Source: Manganitrophus sp963718695
GTDB lineage: Bacteria; Nitrospirota; Nitrospiria; SBBL01; Manganitrophaceae
DNA length: 64,000 nt
Direction: 5' to 3'
NCBI GenBank assembly: GCA_963718695.1
Contig: OY970371.1
Span: 3,038,001 to 3,102,000 of the forward strand
The notes under the pieces were generated by a model. The model made no database searches and was not told where the DNA came from. It saw only the letters and a program-made list of their open reading frames with translations. A program made the translations under genes and the position numbers. Position 1 is the stretch's first letter, and each line of letters opens with the position of its first letter. Positions 25,832-34,781 of the stretch are shown piece after piece.

Positions 25832-26197
25832 TGGCCCCCTCCCCCACCTGCACTCGCTTCAATGCGTCATATATCCCTCGGAGAATCACCTGCCGTCGCT
25901 TGCGAGAGGAGTCCCGACCTCACCCGACTCGATGCGAATAAACGTTTTTATTCTAATCAATGAAGAAACCCAATTTCAATAAAATACGCATAAATCTGGA
26001 TCACCCCGTTTTCACAAAGGAAAACCGGTCTTTTTCTCGCTAAAGCAGGCATTGCCGGGTTAAATCCCAAGGGGGACTTGAAAAATATTTCTGAAAGACT
26101 AAGATAGGGGCTGTCTCCTCAATTATTTCGAATGCTCCCGACAGAGACGCAATCGCTTACTGGCCCCGTTTTCTACGGCTCATCTTCAGAAAGGAGA
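25832..26197. promoter_or_regulatory. 366-bp intergenic region with a candidate promoter
   Basis: The gap is AT-richer than its surroundings and contains no convincing ORF or RNA. A possible sigma-70-like promoter for the plus-strand gene at 26198 is TTGAAA (26078-26083), 16 bp, TAAGAT (26100-26105). The left part is probably the leader of the minus-strand response regulator. Confidence 0.35.
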
Positions 26198-26470
26198 ATG
26201 GATTCAATGAATCTGAGATTTGAAAAGCTCCCAGGCCCCATCTATCCCGCTTACCTTCACGTCGGAGATTATTCCATCGCGCTCGAACCCGAGCTGGTCC
26301 AGAGCCTTAAAGAGAGTACGCAGTTCGATCAGGCTCGATTCCTTGAAAATCTGATCCAGAAAGTCGGAATGAACCGATACCTCCGGGAGATGATTCACGA
26401 GGCGGTTGCAAAGGCCGAAGATCCGGGATTATTGGCCAAGCAGTTACAGGCCGAACTGCAGTCGCTCTGA
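26198..26470 (+). CDS. Small hypothetical protein
   Basis: 90 residues from ATG 26198, with GAAAGGAG seven bases upstream. The frame is open to 26132, but only this start has a good ribosome site. It is soluble and mixed alpha/beta: PIYPAYLHVGDYSIALEPELVQSL is followed by two predicted helices ending AKQLQAELQSL. No recognisable family. It is convergent with prpC, whose stop lies 6 bp away. Confidence 0.6.
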   Translation: MDSMNLRFEKLPGPIYPAYLHVGDYSIALEPELVQSLKESTQFDQARFLENLIQKVGMNRYLREMIHEAVAKAEDPGLLAKQLQAELQSL

Positions 26471-26475
26471 CAGGA

Positions 26476-27621
26476 TCATAAACGGGACTCGATCGGGGTG
26501 AAAGGAAGCGCTCTCGGACCGGTATAAAGGCAACGGGGGCGGATCAATCGATTGTGGTCATGCTGCTCGATGACATGGGCCGACCAGCCGGAAATCCGGC
26601 TGCAGACAAAAAGCGGGGTATCGAACTCGATCGGAAGGCCCATCAGGAAATAGGCGGAAGCGGAGTAGAAGTCGAGATTGGGATAAAGCCCTTTTTCCCG
26701 CCGCATCATCTCCTCGATCCGGCTTGAGAGCTCAAACCATTTTCGGTCGTTTTTCTTCTCCCCTAACTCTTTTGAGACCCTTTTGATAATATCCGATCGG
26801 ATATCGCCCCCCTTCAACACCCGATGTCCAAACCCCATGATCCGCTCTTTCCGGACCAGGCGCTCACCGATGTAGCGCTCCGCGTTTTCGGTTCCGCCGA
26901 TCTCCAGGAGCATCTTCATCACCGCTTCGTTCGCGCCGCCATGGAGCGGTCCTTTCAGCGATCCGATCGCCGAGGTGATCGCGGAGTGCATGTCGGAGAG
27001 GGAAGAGGCGGTCACCCGCGCCGCAAAAGTCGAGGCATTGAATTCATGTTCGGCATACAGAATGAGGGAAACCTCCATCGCCTTGGCCGAGAACGGATCG
27101 GGCCGCTTTCCGGTGATCAGATAGAGAAGGTTCGCCGCGTGCGACAGAGAGGGATCGGAGGAGGGGGGCTCTTCGGGGGCATGCCGGAAGGCCGCCAGGA
27201 GAGAGGGAATTTGCGCAGTCAGCCGGATCGCCTTGCGCAAATTCGACGGATGGTCGTTCGACCCCCGATCGGGATCGTTGAGGCCGAGAAAAGAGACCGC
27301 CGTCCGGAGCATATCCATCGGACCGGCGGAGGTGGGAACGGTCTTCAGAAAACGGCGGGCCGTCTCGGGAAGAGGGCGCGACCGGACCAACTCCCCCGAA
27401 AAGTCGGAAAGCTCTTTTCGGTTGGGGAGTTTTCCCTTCAGCAGAAGATAGGCGACCTCTTCGAACGAGGCCCGCTCGGCGAGATCTTCAATCCGGTAAC
27501 CGCGATAGAAGAGTCCTCCGGTGCTCTCTTCCACATCGCAAACGGCCGACTCCCCCGCCAAAACCCCTTCGAGCCCAGGATAAACCCGACCGGCGCTTCC
27601 TTCTTTGCCGACTTCATTCAT
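26476..27621 (-). CDS. prpC: 2-methylcitrate synthase / citrate synthase family
   Basis: 381 residues from ATG 27621, which overlaps the prpB stop by 8 bp. A longer frame to 27699 would sit inside prpB. Citrate-synthase motifs are GGLFYRGYRIEDLAE, YAEHEFNASTFAARVTAS, LKGPLHGGANEAVMKML, MGFGHRVLKGGD with the catalytic His, and the catalytic Asp in EFDTPLFVCSRISGWSAH. The prpD-prpB-prpC order indicates condensation of propionyl-CoA with oxaloacetate. Ordinary citrate synthase activity cannot be excluded. Confidence 0.88.
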   Translation of the reverse strand: MNEVGKEGSAGRVYPGLEGVLAGESAVCDVEESTGGLFYRGYRIEDLAERASFEEVAYLLLKGKLPNRKELSDFSGELVRSRPLPETARRFLKTVPTSAGPMDMLRTAVSFLGLNDPDRGSNDHPSNLRKAIRLTAQIPSLLAAFRHAPEEPPSSDPSLSHAANLLYLITGKRPDPFSAKAMEVSLILYAEHEFNASTFAARVTASSLSDMHSAITSAIGSLKGPLHGGANEAVMKMLLEIGGTENAERYIGERLVRKERIMGFGHRVLKGGDIRSDIIKRVSKELGEKKNDRKWFELSSRIEEMMRREKGLYPNLDFYSASAYFLMGLPIEFDTPLFVCSRISGWSAHVIEQHDHNRLIRPRCLYTGPRALPFTPIESRL

Positions 27622-28564
27622 GCTTCCTCCGCTTGCTTTGCTTCCGGCCACGCTTCGGAGATGCGGCAAGGTCCTGATCGAGCCGTTCATAGTCGGCATA
27701 TCGGATGACCTCGTACAGCTCCCGGCGGCTCTGCATCCGCCCCAGCAGTCCTCGAGATGTTCCTTCCTTCTTCAGCTCCGACAAGGTTTCCTCCATCGCT
27801 TTCGCCGCGGTGCGAAAAAGGGTCATCGGGAACAGAATCAACCGATAACCGAGCTCTGAGAGCGCCTCGGCTGAAAGAAGCGGGCTCTTGCCGAATTCGG
27901 TCATGTTCGCCAAGAGCGGCGCCTTTACCTTCTCGGCGAATTTCTGAAATTCCTCCGCCGACTCCAACGCCTCCGGAAAGATCACATCCGCGCCGGCATC
28001 GAGATAACGCTGCGCCCGGTCGACGGCATCGCGAAGATGGGTCACCCCGCGGGCGTCGGTCCGGGCAATGATGAGGAAATCAGGATCGCGCCGCGCCCGG
28101 GTCGCCGCTTGGATCTTTTGAACCATCTCTTTGGCGGAAATCACACTCTTTCCAGGAAGATGGCCGCATCGTTTCGGAAACGCTTGGTCCTCGATCTGAA
28201 TTCCGGCCACGCCGGCGTCTTCGAACGCTTCGACCGCCCGGACCAGGTGCACCCCCTCCCCGAAGCCGGTGTCGGCATCGGCGATCGCCGGGATTTTCAC
28301 CGCCCGCGCAATGTAGGCCGCCTGTGTCGCCACCTCCGCTAAAGAAAGGAGCCCGATGTCCGGGACCCCCGCCACCCCGTTCGCCAGACCGGCGCCGGAG
28401 ATGTAGACCGCTTCGAAGCCGGCCCGCTCGATCAGCTCTGCGGAAAAAGCATTGAACGCCCCCGGCAGAAGAATGCTGCGCTTCTCGATCATCTTTCGGA
28501 GCCGCTTTCCCGGGGAGGCGACACTCCGAGAAGCGGACTTCTCCGGACTCCCATTCACGGTCAT
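27614..28564 (-). CDS. prpB: 2-methylisocitrate lyase
   Basis: 316 residues from ATG 28564, overlapping the prpD stop by 4 bp (ATGA). Isocitrate-lyase superfamily motifs are LPGAFNAFSAELIERAGFEAVYISGAG, IADADTGFGE (metal site), GIQIEDQAFPKRCGHLPGK with the family KRCGH-type catalytic loop, and IIARTDARGV. It cleaves 2-methylisocitrate to pyruvate and succinate. The C-terminus is strongly basic (KRGRKQSKRRKHE). It is the central gene of the prpDBC operon. Confidence 0.92.
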   Translation of the reverse strand: MTVNGSPEKSASRSVASPGKRLRKMIEKRSILLPGAFNAFSAELIERAGFEAVYISGAGLANGVAGVPDIGLLSLAEVATQAAYIARAVKIPAIADADTGFGEGVHLVRAVEAFEDAGVAGIQIEDQAFPKRCGHLPGKSVISAKEMVQKIQAATRARRDPDFLIIARTDARGVTHLRDAVDRAQRYLDAGADVIFPEALESAEEFQKFAEKVKAPLLANMTEFGKSPLLSAEALSELGYRLILFPMTLFRTAAKAMEETLSELKKEGTSRGLLGRMQSRRELYEVIRYADYERLDQDLAASPKRGRKQSKRRKHE

Positions 28565-29955
28565 CCCTTCCCCCGAGCCTTCAACAGGCCGACGATCTCT
28601 CCCATCTTTTGTGCTTTTTCCAACGCCCAAATCCGGCTGAGGATCTTCTCGATCTGTCCTTTCGAGAGGAGCCGACCGGCGAGCCTGCGGAATTTCTCCT
28701 CCACCTCCTCATCGGTCATCGGATTCTTCGGATGGCCCCTTGGATGGTCGATCCGCTCGGCATCGCGCCTTCCACCCGCCTCGATTTCTACGATATTCGC
28801 AATCGCCCCCGGATAGGCGGCCGAGAGCTCCGGATCGGAGAGGACACGCACCTTTTGAATCAGAAGATGCAGCTTCGGATCGATCAAACGCCGCGGCCCG
28901 AACTGCCGGAGCCCCACCGCTCCATCCATCAAGGCGACCGCCACACAATAGGGAAGCGAGTGATCGGCCGTCTCACGGGTCTTCGGATGCCACTTCTCCG
29001 GGTCGCGCCCGATAATTTCATAGGAAACGTCCGGCGTTCGGATTGTGATCGAGTCGATCGAATCGATTCCCCCGTCCATCCGCTCACGCAGTCGGAGGGC
29101 CGCTTGGACGGCACTCTGAGCGTGGTATTCCACCGGAAAATATTTGATATACGTTTCCATGATCTTGAAGGGACCGGCCGGATGGAGCGGCGGGAAGTCA
29201 AACTCACCCGAGACAATTCGCATGAAGCCCTTCTCCCCTTCGAAAATCGGCGCCGGTCCGGTCATTCCCAGCCGGGCCAGCTCGACGGCGAAAAGGCCAT
29301 TACGCGCGGCATTGGCGAAGGCCGCCGCTTTCCACATCGAGATCTCACCGACCCGGGTCTGCCGAAGGGCGTGGTTCGGTGTGCCGGCCAGTCCGATGGC
29401 GTGAATTATCTTCCCCTCGGTGAGTCTCCAGAGCTTGGCCGCCACCAATGCGCTGGAGAAAGCCCCGTAGGTCACATGGTCCCATCCCCTCGGACGAAGG
29501 GCGGCGGCATCACAGAGACGGCACTGAATCTCATAACCAAGCACGATCGCCTCGATGAGCGCTTTTCCTCCACGTCCCGCCGCTTCGGCTGCGGCGAGGG
29601 CGGCCGGGATGTTGTCGCTCGGATGCGCCGGCTCCTTCGAAAGGTAGGTATCGTTGTAATCGAGATAGCGAACGGCGGTGCCGTTGGCAAAGGCGGCGAG
29701 GTCTTCCGTGGTCCGGTTTGTCTCCCCCAGCAATGTCGCTCCGGAGCGGAAACGGACCGACCGCGCCATCTTGCGCGCAATCTTCGCGGGGGCATCCTGC
29801 CAGCCGCCGAAGGCGCAGCCGAGCGTGTCGATGAGGCGGCGCTTCACTTCGTGGATCACTTCCTGCGGCAAGTGGCGGTAGGATAATTCGCGGCTGAAGC
29901 GCGCGAGCCGCTCTGCCAGGGTGGAACCGACCTCGTGATGGGCGGTGGGCGCCAT
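28561..29955 (-). CDS. prpD: 2-methylcitrate dehydratase, MmgE/PrpD family
   Basis: 464 residues from ATG 29955, with a strong AGAGGAGG ribosome site. The frame is open to 30117, but the extra part looks non-coding. Family motifs are RRLIDTLGCAFGGWQDAPA, LDYNDTYLSKEPAHPSDNIPA, GYEIQCRLCDAAALRPRGWDH, and AGTPNHALRQTRVGEISMWKA. It dehydrates 2-methylcitrate in the methylcitrate cycle. It is first of three tightly overlapping genes. A paralogue of the same family lies at 41568-42959. Confidence 0.9.
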   Translation of the reverse strand: MAPTAHHEVGSTLAERLARFSRELSYRHLPQEVIHEVKRRLIDTLGCAFGGWQDAPAKIARKMARSVRFRSGATLLGETNRTTEDLAAFANGTAVRYLDYNDTYLSKEPAHPSDNIPAALAAAEAAGRGGKALIEAIVLGYEIQCRLCDAAALRPRGWDHVTYGAFSSALVAAKLWRLTEGKIIHAIGLAGTPNHALRQTRVGEISMWKAAAFANAARNGLFAVELARLGMTGPAPIFEGEKGFMRIVSGEFDFPPLHPAGPFKIMETYIKYFPVEYHAQSAVQAALRLRERMDGGIDSIDSITIRTPDVSYEIIGRDPEKWHPKTRETADHSLPYCVAVALMDGAVGLRQFGPRRLIDPKLHLLIQKVRVLSDPELSAAYPGAIANIVEIEAGGRRDAERIDHPRGHPKNPMTDEEVEEKFRRLAGRLLSKGQIEKILSRIWALEKAQKMGEIVGLLKARGKG

Positions 29956-30127
29956 CGTTCCTCCTCTTTTTATTTTCAATGTTTTTAGTCTACAAACCTT
30001 TGCGGGAAGTGTCAATGCAACGACGGGTCGATCTGCTTTTGAAAGAGTCGATCGCTCTTTCGTTTGAATCAAGGGAGCAGGTCGAACCGTCCGCCCGCCC
30101 CTCTTCCGCACCGACAACGGCCCATGT

Positions 30128-30159
30128 TATAATCAAACTGCAAAAACTTTCTGCAGTTT
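30128..30159 (+). promoter_or_regulatory. TATAAT box followed by a hairpin ahead of 30197
   Basis: A perfect -10 hexamer (30128-30133) has no clear -35. Directly after it AAACTGCA pairs with TGCAGTTT (30135-30159), followed by T-rich sequence. The hairpin could be a 5' leader stabiliser or weak attenuator for the nucleotidyltransferase gene, or a terminator for read-through. Confidence 0.35.
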
Positions 30160-30196
30160 TTATCTACGCAATTGCATTGCCACCCGGGAGTTCTCC

Positions 30197-30814
30197 ATGC
30201 AAACGGAACCCTCTCCACGCAAGTTAATTGAAGACGATGCCATCCAGAGTGTCCTAGACGATCTCATCCTGGTCCGTGAACGGACACAGATTCCCTATGT
30301 CTTTGGCGGCGGTCTTGCCGCAAAATGCTACGGACGGGAACGGCGAACCAAGGATGTGGACATCTTCGTACGGCCGGAACATGCCGAACGGCTGCTCGAG
30401 GCTTTGGAAGAGGTTGGGTTCAAAACCGAAAAAACCGACCCGAAATGGCTTTATAAAGCCCAGCGGGATGATGTTCCAATCGATATCATCTTCAAATCGG
30501 CCGGCAATATCTATCTCGACGATGAAACTTTCCGACGGGCGACGCCGATTGAATTTATGGGAAAGACCATTCCGATTCTTCCGGTCGAGGATCTGATGGT
30601 GATGAAGAGCTTGGCGACGGAGGAGTTCGGCCCCCATCACTGGTTTGATGCCCTCGGTGTCATCAAGTCCGGAAAGGTCGATTGGGAATATCTGAAGCGG
30701 CGCGCCAAGCATGGACCCCGCCGGGTGTTGAGCATGCTCTTCTATGCACAATCGATCGATCTGCCGGTGCCCGACCGCGCCGTCTTGGATATTCTGCATA
30801 CCTATCTTGAATGA
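30197..30814 (+). CDS. Nucleotidyltransferase-fold protein
   Basis: 205 residues. The N-terminal motif YVFGGGLAAKCYGRERRTKDVDIFV is the GG...(R)xTxDxD signature of minimal or AbiEii-like nucleotidyltransferases. PIDIIFKSAG contributes the third acidic residue, and PVEDLMVMKSLA matches the helical segment usual in this group. Such proteins can be toxin-like (NMP transfer to tRNA) or housekeeping, and no antitoxin partner is evident. It lies 12 bp ahead of the BON-metallophosphoesterase gene, so the two probably form one transcript. The precise function is unknown. Confidence 0.75.
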   Translation: MQTEPSPRKLIEDDAIQSVLDDLILVRERTQIPYVFGGGLAAKCYGRERRTKDVDIFVRPEHAERLLEALEEVGFKTEKTDPKWLYKAQRDDVPIDIIFKSAGNIYLDDETFRRATPIEFMGKTIPILPVEDLMVMKSLATEEFGPHHWFDALGVIKSGKVDWEYLKRRAKHGPRRVLSMLFYAQSIDLPVPDRAVLDILHTYLE

Positions 30815-30826
30815 TTCGAGGGAGCA

Positions 30827-31816
30827 ATGACAGAAGACTATTACCTTCGTGAAAAAATACGGCAAACCCTTGCGACCGACCCCCACGTCGGCATCCTGAA
30901 CGTCCGCATCCAGATCGATGGAAAACGGCTCATCCTTTATGGGGAGGTCGCATCTCCTGAAAAGGGGGAGTATGCCCGTTCGGTCGTTCAGCGACAATTG
31001 CCGGAATACGAGGTGATCAGCGAGTTGAACCCGCCGATTCCGGCGGAGGAGGTCCCGCCCGAAGGTCCCTATGTCCGGATTGCCGCCGCGGGCGACCTTC
31101 ACTATGATGAGCTCTCCCACGGCAAGCTTCGCGCTCACTTCAAGAAACTTGAGAAAGAGGCGGATCTTCTCCTTTTGGCCGGCGATCTCACCGACACCGG
31201 AACGCCCGAAGAGACCGCGGTGCTCGTCGGAGATTTGAAGGACCTTCAGATTCCGATCGTCGCCGTGCTGGGAAACCATGACTATCATTGTAATCAGGTA
31301 AAAGAGGTCCACCGGATGTTAGAAGAGGTCGGGGTCACGGTCCTGGAAGGAGAATCGACCGTCATTCAGTGCCGGGAACTGTCGGTCGGCATTGCCGGGA
31401 CGAAAGGATTCGGCGGAGGATTCGAAGGGGCCTGCGGAACGATCTTCGGCGAGCCGGAAATGAAAGCGTTTATCACTCATACCGAGCGGCTATCCGACCA
31501 GCTAAAAGAAAATCTTCTCTCTTTAAAGACCGATCTAAAGCTCGCGCTTCTGCATTATGCGCCGATTCGAGAAACCCTCGCCGGCGAGCGCGCCGAGGTC
31601 TTCCCTTTTTTGGGGAGCTATCTGCTGGGAAAAGCGATCGATGAAGGAGGCGCCGATCTGGTTGTGCACGGCCATTCCCATCACGGCCGAGAACGAGGCA
31701 TGACGCGGGGGGGAATCCCTGTGCGCAATGCGGCCATTCCGATGCTCAAGAAAGCCAACCTCTTCTATTCACTTTCTCCTCGTGTAAAAACAACACACTC
31801 CTCCGAGAAAAAATAG
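30827..31816 (+). CDS. BON domain fused to a calcineurin-like metallophosphoesterase
   Basis: 329 residues. Residues about 1-70 look like a BON domain (LREKIRQTLATDPHVGILNVRIQIDGKRLILYGEV... pattern). Residues about 85-310 are a metallophosphoesterase with the full ligand set GDLHYD, GDLTDTG, GNHDYH and VHGHSHHGR. No signal peptide is seen, so it is probably cytoplasmic, whereas BON domains are usually periplasmic. Expected activity is hydrolysis of a phosphodiester or phosphomonoester; the substrate is unknown. It is co-directional with the nucleotidyltransferase gene, with which it may form a nucleotide-adding/nucleotide-removing pair (inference). Confidence 0.85.
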   Translation: MTEDYYLREKIRQTLATDPHVGILNVRIQIDGKRLILYGEVASPEKGEYARSVVQRQLPEYEVISELNPPIPAEEVPPEGPYVRIAAAGDLHYDELSHGKLRAHFKKLEKEADLLLLAGDLTDTGTPEETAVLVGDLKDLQIPIVAVLGNHDYHCNQVKEVHRMLEEVGVTVLEGESTVIQCRELSVGIAGTKGFGGGFEGACGTIFGEPEMKAFITHTERLSDQLKENLLSLKTDLKLALLHYAPIRETLAGERAEVFPFLGSYLLGKAIDEGGADLVVHGHSHHGRERGMTRGGIPVRNAAIPMLKKANLFYSLSPRVKTTHSSEKK

Positions 31817-31910
31817 GAAATTTGACGCCATCCTTCCCATCTCTCCGGGATCATTCTCGTCCGGTCTACCTTATCCGACGAAGGCTCTTTCATATCGCTT
31901 TTTCCTCTAG

Positions 31911-31926
31911 AGGCACCCTTCTTGCA
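31911..31926 (+). promoter_or_regulatory. Candidate sigma-54 (-24/-12) promoter
   Basis: AGGCACCCTTCTTGCA has GG at -24 and GC at -12 with exactly ten bases between, close to TGGCAC-N5-TTGCA. It lies about 80 bp before the membrane-protein gene at 32006. No enhancer-binding protein gene is nearby. Confidence 0.45.
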
Positions 31927-32005
31927 AAATTATGAATTGGGGTATTAGAAATCCATTTTTCCTTTCAATTGCAGCAATTTATTGTAGAGGAAGAGGAGGT
32001 TCATA

Positions 32006-32725
32006 ATGGAAATGGAACGTGAGGGAATAAGGGAGCCTTATCGAGATCCGTATACAACCAGGGAATCATCCCTCTATCCGGTGAGTCGAATCGGGTGGGG
32101 CGCGGTGATTGCCGGATTTTTTATCGCGACGGTAACGCAGATTTTACTCAATGCACTCGGTGTCGCCATTGGATTGAGCGCGGTCGGTGCCGAGGGACAG
32201 ACCTCCGGAACGGCGATCGGCATCGGGGCCGGGATCTGGACGGTTCTTTCGTCGATTATCTCCATTTTCGTCGGCGCCTGGATTGCGGGCCGTTACACCT
32301 CCATTCCTGAGCGGGGTGAGGGCTCTCTCCAGGGAGCGCTGGTCTGGTCGCTCTCGCTGATCTTCTTTATCTGGGTTGCGACCATGGGGGTCGGTTCAGC
32401 CTTGGGCGGAATCATGGGAATGGTCGGACAAGGCGTCCAAGCCGGAGCACAAGGGGCCGCCTCTCAGATGGGGCAAGCAGACCAGAATGTGGGACGCGGC
32501 GCAGGCGGAGAACAGCAGGGAATCGACCCTGGATCAGTGATGCAAGGCACCGACCCGGAGCAGCTGAAACAGCAAGCTCAACAAGCCGGTGAGACGACCG
32601 CCAAATTTGGCGCCGCAGCGGCATGGTGGTTCTTTATTACCGCGCTTCTTTCGCTCGGTGCAGCCCTCTGGGGAGGAAATATGGGATTCTCACGGCGAGG
32701 CTATGCGCGACCGGCGAGGACCTAG
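32006..32725 (+). CDS. Multi-pass membrane protein, Gly/Ala/Gln-rich
   Basis: 239 residues with a strong AGAGGAGG ribosome site. Four hydrophobic segments are apparent, near residues 30-55 (WGAVIAGFFIATVTQILLNA), 70-95, 112-140 and 208-228 (WWFFITALLSLGAALWGG). Between the last two lies a soluble stretch rich in Gly, Gln and Ala (QGVQAGAQGAASQMGQADQN). No catalytic motif is seen. It resembles unnamed YrzE-type or general-stress membrane proteins. It may be sigma-54 controlled. A large inverted repeat follows it. Confidence 0.7.
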   Translation: MEMEREGIREPYRDPYTTRESSLYPVSRIGWGAVIAGFFIATVTQILLNALGVAIGLSAVGAEGQTSGTAIGIGAGIWTVLSSIISIFVGAWIAGRYTSIPERGEGSLQGALVWSLSLIFFIWVATMGVGSALGGIMGMVGQGVQAGAQGAASQMGQADQNVGRGAGGEQQGIDPGSVMQGTDPEQLKQQAQQAGETTAKFGAAAAWWFFITALLSLGAALWGGNMGFSRRGYARPART

Positions 32726-32764
32726 CCGCCGAGCTTCAGAAAGCTTTCTCTTTGAGAGAAATTT

Positions 32765-32829
32765 AGGCGCGTCGCTCACAGGACAATCTCATCGACCGGA
32801 GAAGGAACGAGAGGGTGAGCGACGCGCCT
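32765..32829. repeat. Perfect 15-bp inverted repeat with a 35-nt loop
   Basis: AGGCGCGTCGCTCAC (32765-32779) and GTGAGCGACGCGCCT (32815-32829) are exact complements. The element lies between convergent genes (32006-32725 and the pseudouridine synthase at 32893), so it may be a bidirectional transcription terminator without T-tract. The long loop is more like a small mobile or REP-type unit. Confidence 0.7.
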
Positions 32830-32892
32830 TGTGTTCTGCAGATACGTTTGGGCATGACCGGGCGAACGAGCCAACGAAAAACAAAGATACAA

Positions 32893-33716
32893 TCAAACAG
32901 GATTTTTTTTTGAGGGGGCTGCGAGCTGTCGCACCTCCGTGGCCGTGAGCGCTCGAATCCCCCCGGACGGAAGCTCGCCGAGCGCCAGAGCGCCGATTCG
33001 GACCCGAACAAGATTTTCAACCTCATAACCGAGCGCCTCACACATCCGGCGCACCTGGCGGTTTCGCCCCTCTCGAAGCGTCAAAACAATCCACTCTCCC
33101 TTTTCGGTCGCCGGGCCATCGGTCTGTTTTAGACGGGTCGCCTCGGCCGGAGCGGTGCTTCCCTCTTCCAGAAGGACACCCGATCGAAGCTGCTCCAAAT
33201 CTTCTTTCGGAATCGGCCGGTTCAGCTTCACGTGGTACACCTTCGATACTTTGGATTCCGGCGCCGCGATGCGATTTCCCCACTGCGTATCATTGGTGAG
33301 GAGAAGCAGTCCGGAGGTATCTTTGTCGAGAACGTTCCGACCGGAAAAAGCCACTCTCTTTCCGGTCCGAGGAGATCGTAGACGGTTTTCCGCTCGCGCT
33401 CATCCGAGCGGGTCGTCACCACCCCCTTCGGTTTATGCATCATCAAATAGATCGGCGCCGCGGGCCGGAGCTGTTGATCATCGACCCGGATCACCTCCCG
33501 GTCCGGATCGACGCGCACCTCCGGATTTCGAATACATCGCCCATTCACGGAGACCCGCCCCGATTCAATCAGCGGCCTTGCCTGGCTACGCGACGTAAAT
33601 CCGAGCTTCGAGAGCGCACGCGCCAGACTCACTTTTCGTTCCAGCCGGCGTCCTGGAGGACGGGACCGATCCCCTTTGATTATTTTTTTCTCTTTTCCAG
33701 AAGGAGCGTGATCCAT
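32893..33716 (-). pseudogene. RluB/RsuA-family 23S/16S rRNA pseudouridine synthase, frameshifted
   Basis: The N-terminal part (from ATG 33716) has an S4 RNA-binding domain (VSLARALSKLGFTSRSQARPL) and YLMMHKPKGVVTTRSD. The C-terminal part, in another frame, has DKDTSGLLLLTND, KVYHVKLN and LREGRNRQVRRMCEALGY. Both halves are well conserved, but the frame changes at about 33328-33342, inside the catalytic G-R-L-D motif. The DNA there reads GTCGGAACGTTCTCGAC where GTCGGACGTCTCGAC would restore it. This is either a true pseudogene or two local sequence errors. The 5' end overlaps prmA by 37 bp. Confidence 0.85.
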
Positions 33717-34549
33717 TCTCCCTTTCGTATTTTCCTTAGCAGGTTCAATTGCGTCCGGTAGGGTCCGAGGACATCGGCCCACTCTCTCGCCAGGATTCCC
33801 GAAAGAATCAGGTTCCCCCCCGGCGCAACCGATCGGACCAGCACCTCGGACAGCTCAATTAAAACCGGAGCGGTCATATTGGCGACCACCCATCGGTAGC
33901 GGAAGCGGGAAGGGATCGTTTTGCGGAAAACAATTTTGGAAACCACCCCATTGATCTTCGCATTCTTTCTCGCTACGGCCAAAGCAACCGGATCGACCTC
34001 GACCGCCGTCACCGCCTCCACTCCCAGCTTGGCTCCGGCGATCGCCAGAATACCGCTTCCAGTCCCGACATCGAGGAGCCCCCCCTGGGTTGGACGCCGA
34101 ATCAGTCCTTCGAGAAGAACCAGACAGCTTTTTGTAGTCGCATGCGTCCCGGTCCCAAACGCCATTCCCGGCGTCAGTTGGATGGCCTCTCGTCGAGAGT
34201 GATTCGCGAGGGGGAAATGCCACGTCGCGCCAATCAACAACCGCTTCCCGATTCGCTGAATCGGGACCGAGTGCTTCTGCCAAGCGGTTTGCCACTCTTC
34301 CTCCGGTCGAAGCGAGGTGAGGAGGGCGAGCCTTCCTTTTGAGACCAGGCGGCGAAGCCCCTTCCGGATGGCGCCGACCCTTCCCTCCTCTTGAATAGGA
34401 AAAAAGACATGGAGATGAATATGGGAGCCGTTCGGTTCGACCCAGACCCCGCCGGCGCCTTGCTCAATGAGAAAGGCCGATGCGCTTTCTTCATGCTCCG
34501 CCGGCAGGGTCACCGTGATCTCTCGCCAATGGGCGCCTTGGATCGACAT
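33680..34549 (-). CDS. prmA: Ribosomal protein L11 methyltransferase
   Basis: 289 residues from ATG 34549 (MSIQGAHWREITVTLPAE). The frame extends 20 codons further without support. The N-terminal L11-recognition domain precedes a Rossmann methyltransferase with PGMAFGTGTHATTKS, the SAM motif LLDVGTGSGILAIAGAKLG, the acidic residue in AVEVDPVALAVARKN, and VVANMTAPVLIEL in place of the usual VANILA-type motif. It trimethylates L11 in the cytoplasm. It is followed by the overlapping rRNA pseudouridine synthase remnant, a sensible translation-related pair. Confidence 0.9.
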   Translation of the reverse strand: MSIQGAHWREITVTLPAEHEESASAFLIEQGAGGVWVEPNGSHIHLHVFFPIQEEGRVGAIRKGLRRLVSKGRLALLTSLRPEEEWQTAWQKHSVPIQRIGKRLLIGATWHFPLANHSRREAIQLTPGMAFGTGTHATTKSCLVLLEGLIRRPTQGGLLDVGTGSGILAIAGAKLGVEAVTAVEVDPVALAVARKNAKINGVVSKIVFRKTIPSRFRYRWVVANMTAPVLIELSEVLVRSVAPGGNLILSGILAREWADVLGPYRTQLNLLRKIRKGEWITLLLEKRKK

Positions 34550-34781
34550 GAGGCCGATTGTAACATGGAACCAAGCGGGGCTCCACCCCGACTCGGAAAA
34601 TCGTTGCACTCATTCTGCAAAGGGAATCCGGTCGCCGAAGCGGAAGGGGCCGCTCCTTGATTGTTTTACGAATGCTTCGGTCATCGCCCGATGGCATCGG
34701 CTTTGCTATTACTCTAGGAGTAATTCCGAACGGGTGTGAACATCATTCGATCGGATAGGCCCTTTATGTAAGAAAGAAGAT

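Noticed and set aside
29956..30117. 54-codon upstream extension of prpD
   Set aside because: A strong AGAGGAGG site precedes ATG 29955, and the extension has no similarity to the family N-terminus.
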